Assembly: GCF_037940415.1 (NCBI RefSeq)
Contig: NZ_CP149798.1
Location: 2,786,501 to 2,850,500, forward strand
DNA: 64,000 bases
From: Streptomyces sp. f51
GTDB taxonomy: Bacteria; Actinomycetota; Actinomycetes; Streptomycetales; Streptomycetaceae
Reading direction: 5' to 3'
The notes under the pieces: generated by a model
Databases searched by the model: none
What the model was told of the DNA's origin: nothing
What the model saw: only the letters and a program-made list of their open reading frames with translations
Shown here: piece by piece, positions 24,647 through 32,650 of the stretch
Numbering within the stretch: the first letter of the stretch is position 1
Layout of the letters: each line of letters starts with the position of its first letter
Made by a program: the position numbers and the translations under genes

Positions 24647-27600
24647 ATGCAGATCCGGCTGACCGTCGTAGACCCGCTGGGCCCGTCATCGGAGCCGCGG
24701 GGGCGAGCCGCGGCCTGCGATGTGCTGGTCACCGCGCCCGCCGGGACGGCGCTGGCCGCGGTCGCGTCGGGACTGGCCGCGGCGGTCGGGGGAAGCGGGG
24801 GTGCCTCCCAGGGCGAGCGGGGCCGTGAGCCCGCCGGGAGCCAGATCGTGCTCTACGCGGGCACGGAGCGGCTCGACGCCCACCGCTGCACGCTGGGCGA
24901 GCCGCCACTGACCGACGGCGCCGTGCTGTCCCTGGGCGCTCCCGCCGAGCCCGGTCCCGACCTGGACGACGTCTCGGCCCAGCTCCACGTGGTCGCGGGG
25001 CCCGACGCGGGCGGGGTGCATCTGCTGCACGGCGGCCAGATCCGCGTCGGCCGCTCGGCGGACGCCGACGTGCCCCTGGACGACCCGGACGTGTCCCGCC
25101 TGCACTGCGCGGTCACCGTCACCCCCGAGGGCCGTGTCTCGGTCGCCGACATCGGGTCCACGAACGGCACGACACTCGACGGCGCCCGCGTCGGCAGCCG
25201 CCCCGTCGTCCTGACGGCGGGCGCCCTGCTGCGCGTCGGCGAGTCCGCCCTGCGGCTCGCCCCGCCCGGAGGTCCCGGCGTCGTGGAGACGGCCCCGGAC
25301 GGCGAGGGCCATGTGCGGGTACGGGCCGGGGCGGACGCACGGGCGCAGGGGCGCCGCGGTCCGGCCACCGCCGGCACCCCGCCCCGGTGGGACACCGCCT
25401 CCGCGACCCCGGGCGGCTTCTCCTCGCAGGGCTCACCGGCAGGTCCAGGCGGCCAGGACACCGGCACGCCCGCGTCACGGGGCGCCTCGCAGCCGCGCGG
25501 CGCCGTGCCCCACGCGCGCGGGGAGAGCGCCTCCCTCGCCCAGGGCGGCGCCCTGCCGCCCACGGGCGAGACGCATCACGCCTACGGGACCGCCGAGTGG
25601 GGAGCCTCCGCGGGGGGCGTCCCCGGCGGACCGGAACACGGACGGGCGGTGCCCCTCGCCGTCCCGGAGCAGGGCGGAGCACCCCGGATCGAGAGCGGAC
25701 CTCGGGGCTCGACGGCGCAGGGCCGTGGCCCGGGCGCTGCGCGGGGCTCGGCCGCGGAAAGCCGGGACCCGGGAGTTCCACGGGGATCGGCGTCGTGGGA
25801 CCGGGACTCCGGCGCGCCGGAGTCGGAAACCGGCTCTCCGGGCGGGTCCGCGCGCGAAGCGGGACGTCCGTCCGGGTCCGCGGACCCGGACCGGTGGGAC
25901 GGGACAGGACCCGCGGACACGGGGAACCACGGCCCCGGCACGGGCGACACCCCCGGAGCCGCCGTTCCCGGTGCGCGCGCGGGCACGCCGACGCGGGGCA
26001 CGGACCTGCCCGCGGGAGCGCGCAGGCGGGGCGGTATCGGCGCATGGGCCCGGCGTCTGACCGGCGGCCGCGGCGGACCGGACCGGCCCGCACGGGAGAC
26101 GTACGAAGAGGGTGCCGTCGCCGTCGAGGAGCTCCTCCCCGCCGTGCCGCGCTCGCCCGAGAGCTGGCCCGACCCGGCGACCCTGCTGCTCACCGCGCTG
26201 GGCCCGGGTCCGCGGCTGTGGGAGCGGGGTCCCGGTCACCCCGAGGCGCTGACGGTCCGGCTGGGCACGGCCGACCGGGCGGCACCGGACGGCTCGGGCC
26301 TGCTGCCCGCGGTGCCGGTGACCGCCGGGCTGCGGGAGGCGGGATCGCTGGGCCTCGCCGGACCGCGGGCACGCCTGTCGGGACTGGCCCGCTCGGTGGT
26401 CGCGCAGCTCGCCGCGCTGCACTCCCCCGACACCCTGGAGATCGTCCTCATCAGCACCGACCGGGCCCGGCCGGTGGAGGAGCGCACCGCCGAGTGGTCC
26501 TGGCTCGGCTGGCTCCCCCATCTGCGTCCCGCCCACGGCCAGGACTGCCGGCTGCTTCTGGCCTACGACCGTGAGCAGGCGGCGGCCCGCACGGACGAGC
26601 TCCTGCGCCGCCTGGAGGACCACCTGGCGGAGGCAACGGGCGCGCCACGCGTTCCCGGCGCCGGGCCCGGGGGCTCCGGTGCCACGGTTCCGGCCGCCCG
26701 GTCCGGGACGCACGACAGCGGCGGCGGCCCCGGCGACCACCCCGCCCCGTCCGGCGGTTCGCGGGGCACGGCACGCAGGCCCTCCTGGGCACGCGCCGAC
26801 GACACGGACGACGGCCACGACGGCCCGTACACGGTGGTGATCGTGGACGGGGACCCCGGGGGCGCCGATGTGCGCGAGGCCCTGACGCGTCTCGCGCACG
26901 AGGGCTCGGGGGCCGGGATCCATCTGGTGTGCCTCGCCGAGACCGCGGCCGCCTCCCCCTCGTCACCGGTGACGGAGACCTACGAAGCGGCGTGCCAGGC
27001 GTCGCCCGCGTTCCGCGCGTGCGGGGCCGTCGCCCTGCTGAGCGGGGACGTGGCCACCGCGCTGCGGCTGATGCGGGTGGCGCCGGGCGGTGACGGCGGG
27101 CACACTCCCGCCTCCGCGCACACCGGCTCCCGGCAGGACGGACCCGACGGCTCCCCGCGCACCCCCTCGCGCTCCGGGCCCCTGCCCGACGGAACCACCC
27201 ACACCGGCATCCCGCACCCCGCGGCGGAACGCCGGGGCGCTCCCGGGGGCGGCGGTCGCGCCGACGTCCCCGCGCCCCGCACGAACCGCGCCGCCCCCGG
27301 GCCGTTCGCCCGGGGTCCCGTGGGCCACGGCACGGTCGCCGCCGTGGACGCCGTGTCCCTCGCCTGGGCCGAGCGGTTCGCCCGGTCGCTCGCGCCATTG
27401 CGCACGGACGGTGCGCTCGGCGACCGGCACCCGCGCGTGTCCGCTCCCCTGCCGCAGACGGCGCGGCTGCTCGACGAACTGGGGCTGGCACGGGCCACCC
27501 CCGCCTCCCTGATGGCGCGCTGGGCGGACGCGGCGGACGACAGCGAGGCGTTCGGCGGACGGGCGCGGGCGGTGCTCGGCGCCGGCCCGCGCGGACCCGT

Positions 27601-28606
27601 CGCCGTCGACCTGCCCGTCGAGGGCCCCCATCTGATGATCGAGGGCCCGCCCGGCAGCGGCCGTACGGAACTGCTGCGCTCGGTCGCCGCGTCACTCGCC
27701 GCCGCAGAACGGCCCGACCGGCTCGGCATGGTCCTCATGGACGGACGCGACGGAACATCGGCCCACGGCGCCGCGGGCGGAGAGGGCCTCCAGGTCTGCA
27801 CCGACCTGCCGCACGTCACCACCCACCTGACGGCCAACGACCCGGTCCGGATGCGGGAGTTCGCCCAGTCGCTGAGTGCCGAGCTGAAGCGGCGCTCCGA
27901 GCTCCTCGGCCGCCTCGGCTTCGCGGAGTGGCACGCCGGGCGGACGGTCCCCGGACGGATCGTGACCCAGCGCTCGGGCGGCAGCTCGTCGGCCGGGACC
28001 TCGTCCCCGGGCGCCTCGGACCTGGACACGCCGTCCAGCTCGACCCTGCGGCTGCGCCCAGCCGCCGCGCGGCAGCAGGCCGAGGCGGGACCCCCGCTGG
28101 CCCGGCTGGTCGTGGTCGTCGACGACCTGGACGCCCTGCTGGCACCGCCGTTGGGCTCCCCCGGACGTCCGGCGGCCGGTTCGGTCGTACGGGCTCTGGA
28201 GGCCGTCGTCCGGGAAGGCGACCGGCTCGGGGTGCACCTCGTGGCCGCGTGCGGCGCCGACGGCCGTACGGCCGCGTCGGAGCTGGCGCGTTCCGCCGCG
28301 CTGCGCGTCACCCTCGACGCTCCGTCCGCCGGACCCGAGGAACCCGCCCCCGGGCGGGGCCGGCTGCGGCGTCCCGACGGCCGGGAGACCGCGTTCCAGG
28401 GCGGACGGGTCACGGGCCGCATTCCCAGGACGGCGACCCTGCGCCCCACGGTCGTCCCCCTGGAGTGGCACCGCATGGGCGACCCGCCGGCCCGCCGCCC
28501 GGTCCGCGAGCTGGGCAACGGACCGACCGACCTGGCCCTGCTCGCCAGCGCCCTGGAGCGGGCCGCGCGTTCCGTCTCCGCGGCCGAGATGCCCTCGCTG
28601 CTGTAG
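24647..28606 (+). CDS. Giant FHA-domain protein with degenerate FtsK/EssC-like ATPase module
   Basis: Start ATG 24647 gives 1319 residues beginning MQIRLTVVDPLG. Residues about 110–205 form an FHA phosphothreonine-binding domain: IRVGRSADADVPL, SRLHC and the STNGT motif near 171. About 270 residues of Gly/Pro/Arg/Ser-rich disorder follow. The C-terminal half contains an FtsK/SpoIIIE-type module like those of EccC/EssC: GPHLMIEGPPGSGRTELL near 1000, LPHVTTHLTANDPVRMREFAQSLSAELKRRSELL, and Walker B LVVVVDDLD near 1155. The Walker A lysine is replaced by Arg1006, so ATP hydrolysis may be impaired. No WXG100 genes are nearby. Being divergent from pkaA, it may be a kinase-regulated scaffold. Function unknown. 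Confidence 0.8.
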   Translation: MQIRLTVVDPLGPSSEPRGRAAACDVLVTAPAGTALAAVASGLAAAVGGSGGASQGERGREPAGSQIVLYAGTERLDAHRCTLGEPPLTDGAVLSLGAPAEPGPDLDDVSAQLHVVAGPDAGGVHLLHGGQIRVGRSADADVPLDDPDVSRLHCAVTVTPEGRVSVADIGSTNGTTLDGARVGSRPVVLTAGALLRVGESALRLAPPGGPGVVETAPDGEGHVRVRAGADARAQGRRGPATAGTPPRWDTASATPGGFSSQGSPAGPGGQDTGTPASRGASQPRGAVPHARGESASLAQGGALPPTGETHHAYGTAEWGASAGGVPGGPEHGRAVPLAVPEQGGAPRIESGPRGSTAQGRGPGAARGSAAESRDPGVPRGSASWDRDSGAPESETGSPGGSAREAGRPSGSADPDRWDGTGPADTGNHGPGTGDTPGAAVPGARAGTPTRGTDLPAGARRRGGIGAWARRLTGGRGGPDRPARETYEEGAVAVEELLPAVPRSPESWPDPATLLLTALGPGPRLWERGPGHPEALTVRLGTADRAAPDGSGLLPAVPVTAGLREAGSLGLAGPRARLSGLARSVVAQLAALHSPDTLEIVLISTDRARPVEERTAEWSWLGWLPHLRPAHGQDCRLLLAYDREQAAARTDELLRRLEDHLAEATGAPRVPGAGPGGSGATVPAARSGTHDSGGGPGDHPAPSGGSRGTARRPSWARADDTDDGHDGPYTVVIVDGDPGGADVREALTRLAHEGSGAGIHLVCLAETAAASPSSPVTETYEAACQASPAFRACGAVALLSGDVATALRLMRVAPGGDGGHTPASAHTGSRQDGPDGSPRTPSRSGPLPDGTTHTGIPHPAAERRGAPGGGGRADVPAPRTNRAAPGPFARGPVGHGTVAAVDAVSLAWAERFARSLAPLRTDGALGDRHPRVSAPLPQTARLLDELGLARATPASLMARWADAADDSEAFGGRARAVLGAGPRGPVAVDLPVEGPHLMIEGPPGSGRTELLRSVAASLAAAERPDRLGMVLMDGRDGTSAHGAAGGEGLQVCTDLPHVTTHLTANDPVRMREFAQSLSAELKRRSELLGRLGFAEWHAGRTVPGRIVTQRSGGSSSAGTSSPGASDLDTPSSSTLRLRPAAARQQAEAGPPLARLVVVVDDLDALLAPPLGSPGRPAAGSVVRALEAVVREGDRLGVHLVAACGADGRTAASELARSAALRVTLDAPSAGPEEPAPGRGRLRRPDGRETAFQGGRVTGRIPRTATLRPTVVPLEWHRMGDPPARRPVRELGNGPTDLALLASALERAARSVSAAEMPSLL

Positions 28607-28707
28607 TCCCACGCCCCGGAACATCGCCGCCGCGCCCTGCCGTGCCCGCGCCACGGGGGCCGGCGGCGCGCGCCCCCGCCGAGGCGCTCCACCGGCATGA
28701 CCCGACG

Positions 28708-28803
28708 TCACGACCCCATCACGATCGCGTACTTGACGGCCCCGGCGGTCTTGCCGCCCTCGAACGAGCAGGCGTAGACCGGAGTGATCCGGGCAGCAGC
28801 CGC
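28708..28803 (-). pseudogene. Possible C-terminal remnant of a lost gene
   Basis: On the minus strand a stretch ending at a TGA at 28708 reads ARITPVYACSFEGGKTAGAV followed by KYAIVMGS. From the Val codon onward every third base is G or C, as in real genes here, and the residues look like a folded protein C-terminus. No start codon or upstream coding signal continues the frame, which soon runs into the start of the next gene. I read it as the leftover end of a truncated gene, with low confidence. Confidence 0.3.
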
Positions 28804-28836
28804 TTTGACGTTCGACGATGAACGAAGAACGGGGCA

Positions 28837-30243
28837 GTGATGCGCAGCATTCCTCAGATACGCAGGTCGCCCGATCACTCCACCCGCCGCTCGCGCGGAG
28901 CCGCGCGGGCCGCGGCGGCCGCCTTCGTCGCGGGTGCCCTCACGCTCACGGCGTGCGGTGGCGGCGGCAAGGACAAGGGAAGCGACGAGGGCAAGGGCAC
29001 GCCGAGCGGCGGCAGCGGCTCCGTGACCCTGCCCAAGCTCGACGGCGCCACCCTGGAGGTCGCCGCCGTGTGGACCGGGGCGGAACAGGCCAACTTCAAG
29101 AAGGTGCTGGCGGAGTTCGAGAAGCGCACGGGCGCGAAGGTCACCTTCGTACCGGCGCAGGACCCGATCATCAACTTCCTCGGCTCGAAGATCGCGGGCG
29201 GTGCGCCCCCGGACGTGGCGCTGCTCCCCCAGGTCGGCGCGGTGAAGCAGGCCGTCGACAAGGGCTGGGCCAAACCCGTCGGCCCGGACGCGCAGGCGCA
29301 GTTGACGAAGAACTACGCGCAGGGCTGGCAGGACCTGGGCAAGGTCGGCGGCAAGCAGTACGCCGTGTACTACAAGGCCGCCAACAAGTCCCTGGTCTGG
29401 TACAACGCCAAGGTCTTCGAGAACGCGGGGGCCAAGGAGCCGGGGACCTGGAAGGAGTTCCTGGCCACCGCACACACGATCTACGACTCCGGTGTCACCC
29501 CCGTCTCGGTCGGCGGTGCCGACGGATGGACGCTCACCGACTGGTTCGAGAACGTCTACCTCTCCCAGGCGGGCCCCGACAAATACGACCAGCTCGCCCA
29601 GCACAAGATCAAGTGGACGGATCCGTCCGTGAAGGACGCCCTGACCACGCTGGCCCAGCTGTGGGGCGACAAGAACCTGATCGCGGGCGGCCCCGACGGC
29701 GCGCTCCAGACGGAGTTCCCTGCCTCGGTCACGCAGACGTTCACCGGCGGCGACCAGCCGAAGGCGGGCATGGTCTTCGAGGGCGACTTCGTCGGCGTCA
29801 ACATCGCGGAGACGAAGGCGAGGATCGGGACGGACGCGAAGGTGTTCCCGTTCCCGGCGGTCGGCGACAAGGCTCCGGTGGTCAGCGGCGGTGACGCGGC
29901 CGTCGTGCTGAAGGACTCCAAGGCGGCCCAGGCGCTGCTGACCTTCCTCGCCTCACCCGACGCGGCGACCATCCAGGCCAAGCTCGGCGGCTATCTGTCC
30001 CCGAACAAGAGCGTGGCCGACTCCGCCTATCCGAACGCCGTCCAGCGGGCCATGGCCAAGGCGCTGATCGCGGCGGGCGACGACTTCCGCTTCGACATGT
30101 CCGACCAGGCTCCGCAGGCCTTCGGCGGAACGCCGGGCAAGGGCGAGTGGAAGGACCTCCAGGACTTCCTGAAGAACCCGAAGGACGTGGCGGGGGCGCA
30201 GGCGAAGCTCGAATCGGACGCCGCAGCGGCCTACAAGGGCTGA
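28837..30243 (+). CDS. Extracellular sugar-binding lipoprotein of a second ABC importer
   Basis: GTG 28837 and ATG 28840 are adjacent possible starts, giving 468 or 467 residues. The signal peptide ends in lipobox LTAC. The mature protein has a Gly/Lys/Ser-rich linker and then the family 1 solute-binding fold: LEVAAVWTGAEQANFKKVLAEFEKRTGAKVTF, APPDVALLPQVG and GWTLTDWFENVYL. A late segment SDQAPQAFGGTPGKGEWKDLQDFLKNP is typical of oligosaccharide binders. It is the first gene of a three-gene importer with two permeases. The ligand is unknown. Confidence 0.9.
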   Translation: MMRSIPQIRRSPDHSTRRSRGAARAAAAAFVAGALTLTACGGGGKDKGSDEGKGTPSGGSGSVTLPKLDGATLEVAAVWTGAEQANFKKVLAEFEKRTGAKVTFVPAQDPIINFLGSKIAGGAPPDVALLPQVGAVKQAVDKGWAKPVGPDAQAQLTKNYAQGWQDLGKVGGKQYAVYYKAANKSLVWYNAKVFENAGAKEPGTWKEFLATAHTIYDSGVTPVSVGGADGWTLTDWFENVYLSQAGPDKYDQLAQHKIKWTDPSVKDALTTLAQLWGDKNLIAGGPDGALQTEFPASVTQTFTGGDQPKAGMVFEGDFVGVNIAETKARIGTDAKVFPFPAVGDKAPVVSGGDAAVVLKDSKAAQALLTFLASPDAATIQAKLGGYLSPNKSVADSAYPNAVQRAMAKALIAAGDDFRFDMSDQAPQAFGGTPGKGEWKDLQDFLKNPKDVAGAQAKLESDAAAAYKG

Positions 30244-30250
30244 TCCGGCC

Positions 30251-31591
30251 ATGACGTCGGCGACGGCCGGGGGCACCGCACCGGTGCCCCCGGCCCGTAC
30301 ACGCAAGAGCGTGACCGGGACCCGCAGGACGGTGGTGGCGCTCTTCCTGCTCCCCACCCTGGTACTGCTCGGCGCGCTCGTGGTCTACCCGATCGGGTAC
30401 TCGCTCGTCCGCAGCTTCTACGACCAACAAGGCGACGGATTCGCCGGGTTCGACAACTACAAGGCCCTCTTCACCGACGACGGCATCCGCACCGCGCTCA
30501 AGAACAACATCATCTGGGTGGTGTTCGCCCCGACGGTCGCGACCGCGCTGGGGCTGATCTTCGCGGTGCTCACCGAACGGGTGCGCTGGGGAACGGCGTT
30601 CAAGCTCGTCGTCTTCATGCCGATGGCGATCTCGATGCTCGCCGCCGGCATCATCTTCCGGCTGGTGTACGACCAGGACCCGGCCAAGGGCGTCGCGAAC
30701 GCGGTGTGGGTGGGGGTGCACGACACCTTCGCCCCGTCGTCGGCGTTCCCCAACGCCCACCCGGGCGGGCGGTCGCCGCTGGAGGCCGAGCGGGGCGGTT
30801 TCATCACCCGCGACGCCGTGCACACCGGGCAGTCCGTCGCCCTGCCGCTGGTCGGCGTCGCGCCGGACCGGATGCCGCACGGCGCGAAGAAGGCGGTGCG
30901 CGCGGCCACGGATCCCGGCAGGGTCACCGGCACGGCCTGGCAGGACTTCACGCGCGGGAAGGGCGTCGGCAGGCTCGGCCGGGTCGACCCGAGCGAGCTG
31001 GGCTACTCCGGGATGAGGATCGAGGCGGTCAAGGGCGGCGAGGTCGTCGGCTCGGCGACGGTGGCCGCCGACGGCACGTTCTCGCTCCCGGCCACGGCCG
31101 ACGGAGCGCGGCTGCGGCTCCCGGCGAGCAACTTCAAGGAGCCGTACAACGGGGTCGACTGGCTGGGCCCGTCCCTGGTCACCCCGGCCATCATCGGCAG
31201 TTACGTCTGGATGTGGGCGGGCTTCGCGATGGTGCTGATCGCGGCGGGCCTCGCGGGCGTGCCGCGTGAACTCCTGGAGGCCGCCCGGGTCGACGGGGCC
31301 AACGAGTGGCAGGTGTTCCGCAGGGTCACCGTGCCGCTGCTGGCGCCGGTGCTCGCGGTGGTCGCCGTGACCTTGATGATCAATGTGCTGAAGGTCTTCG
31401 ACCTGGTGTTCATCATCGCGCCGGGCTCCTCCCAGGACGACGCGAACGTGCTCGCCCTGGAGCTGTACCGCAAGGGCTTCTCCGAGGGCCGGCCGGGCGT
31501 GGCGAGCGCCATCGCGGTGTTCCTGCTGCTGCTGGTGATCCCGGTGATGCTCTTCAATGTGCGCCGGCTCAGGCGGGAGGTGCGGCGATGA
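30251..31591 (+). CDS. ABC sugar importer permease with a large extracellular insertion
   Basis: At 446 residues this is about 140 longer than usual MalF-type permeases. Helices near 28–50, 87–107 and 117–138 look normal. Residues about 153–303 then form a hydrophilic segment with beta-rich wording such as MRIEAVKGGEVVGSATVAAD. The protein resumes the standard pattern with GPSLVTPAIIGSYVWMWAGF. The EAA loop is LLEAARVDGANEWQVFRRVTVPLLAP. The insertion lies outside the membrane, at a place comparable to the P2 loop of E. coli MalF, which touches the binding protein. A similar docking role is inferred. The gene lies 7 bases after the binding-protein stop. Confidence 0.88.
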   Translation: MTSATAGGTAPVPPARTRKSVTGTRRTVVALFLLPTLVLLGALVVYPIGYSLVRSFYDQQGDGFAGFDNYKALFTDDGIRTALKNNIIWVVFAPTVATALGLIFAVLTERVRWGTAFKLVVFMPMAISMLAAGIIFRLVYDQDPAKGVANAVWVGVHDTFAPSSAFPNAHPGGRSPLEAERGGFITRDAVHTGQSVALPLVGVAPDRMPHGAKKAVRAATDPGRVTGTAWQDFTRGKGVGRLGRVDPSELGYSGMRIEAVKGGEVVGSATVAADGTFSLPATADGARLRLPASNFKEPYNGVDWLGPSLVTPAIIGSYVWMWAGFAMVLIAAGLAGVPRELLEAARVDGANEWQVFRRVTVPLLAPVLAVVAVTLMINVLKVFDLVFIIAPGSSQDDANVLALELYRKGFSEGRPGVASAIAVFLLLLVIPVMLFNVRRLRREVRR

Positions 31592-32499
31592 CCACGCATG
31601 CCGGACAGCCGGCGAAGACCCCGCCCGCCACGGCCGTGAACAGGGCGCGGCCCTCACTCGGCGCACGGATCTCGGGCGCGCTCGGCGGCACCGCCGTACG
31701 CGTCTTCCTGGTGCTCGTCGGCCTGTTCTGGCTGGTGCCGACGATCGGGCTGCTGCTCTCCTCGCTGCGCAGCCCCGAGGACATGGGCGGCAGCGGCTGG
31801 TGGAAGGTGTTCACGGCGCCCTCGCAGCTCACCCTCGACAACTACCAGAGGCTCCTGGAGAACAGCGACATCACCAACTCGCTGCTCAACACGGTGCTGA
31901 TCACGGTCCCGGCGACGCTGCTGGTCGTGGTGATCGGCTCGCTCGCGGGCTACGCCTTCGCCTGGATGGAGTTCCCCGGCCGCGACTGGTGGTTCCTCGG
32001 CGTCGTGGGCCTGCTGGTCGTCCCCGTGCAGGTCGCCCTCATCCCGATCGCCGAACTCTTCGGGAAGATCGGCGTCTTCGGGTCGGTGACCGGTGTGGTC
32101 CTCTTCCACGTCGGATACGGCCTGCCGTTCGCGGTGTTCCTGCTGCGGAACTTCTTCGCCGAGATCCCGAGGGAGCTGCTGGAGGCGGCCCGGCTGGACG
32201 GCGCGGGTGAACTCCGCCTGTTCGCACGGGTGGTGATGCCGCTCGGCGGACCGGCGATCGCCTCACTGGGGATCTTCCAGTTCCTGTGGGTGTGGAACGA
32301 CATGCTGGTCGCGCTGGTGTTCTCCGACTCGGGAAGCCAGCCCATCACGGTCGCGCTCCAGACGCAGGTACGCCAGTTCGGCAACAACATCGACGTGCTG
32401 GCCCCGGGTGCCTTCATCTCGATGGTCGTCCCGCTGGCCGTGTTCTTCGCGTTCCAGCGGCAGTTCGTGTCCGGCGTGATGGCGGGCGCGGTCAAATAG
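31588..32499 (+). CDS. ABC sugar importer permease (MalG type)
   Basis: ATG 31588 overlaps the previous stop by four bases and gives 303 residues. Six helices are visible, the first being VRVFLVLVGLFWLVPTIGLLLSSL. The EAA loop is LLEAARLDGAGELRLFARVVMPLGGP and the C-terminus QRQFVSGVMAGAVK is typical of the subunit. Together with the upstream permease it forms the channel. Neither this operon nor its neighbours encode the ATPase, so a shared MsiK-like ATPase is expected. Confidence 0.92.
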   Translation: MTTHAGQPAKTPPATAVNRARPSLGARISGALGGTAVRVFLVLVGLFWLVPTIGLLLSSLRSPEDMGGSGWWKVFTAPSQLTLDNYQRLLENSDITNSLLNTVLITVPATLLVVVIGSLAGYAFAWMEFPGRDWWFLGVVGLLVVPVQVALIPIAELFGKIGVFGSVTGVVLFHVGYGLPFAVFLLRNFFAEIPRELLEAARLDGAGELRLFARVVMPLGGPAIASLGIFQFLWVWNDMLVALVFSDSGSQPITVALQTQVRQFGNNIDVLAPGAFISMVVPLAVFFAFQRQFVSGVMAGAVK

Positions 32500-32520
32500 G
32501 CGCGTGACGGGCACACATGA

Positions 32521-32547
32521 GGGGCGGGCCGGACACCGGCCCGCCCC
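32521..32547 (+). terminator. Terminator of the second sugar importer operon
   Basis: GGGGCGGGCCGG (32521–32532) and CCGGCCCGCCCC (32536–32547) form a perfect 12-base stem with a 3-base loop, 21 bases after the permease stop. No T-run follows, as is common in Streptomyces. Confidence 0.75.
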
Positions 32548-32650
32548 TGGCCGTTCACCCGGCATCCCCCGTACGCCACATCTGGCGTAACCAAGTCACC
32601 CCTTCGGCCGTTTTCGGGCAGGTATGCCCGCGCCGACCCATGGATGTCCC

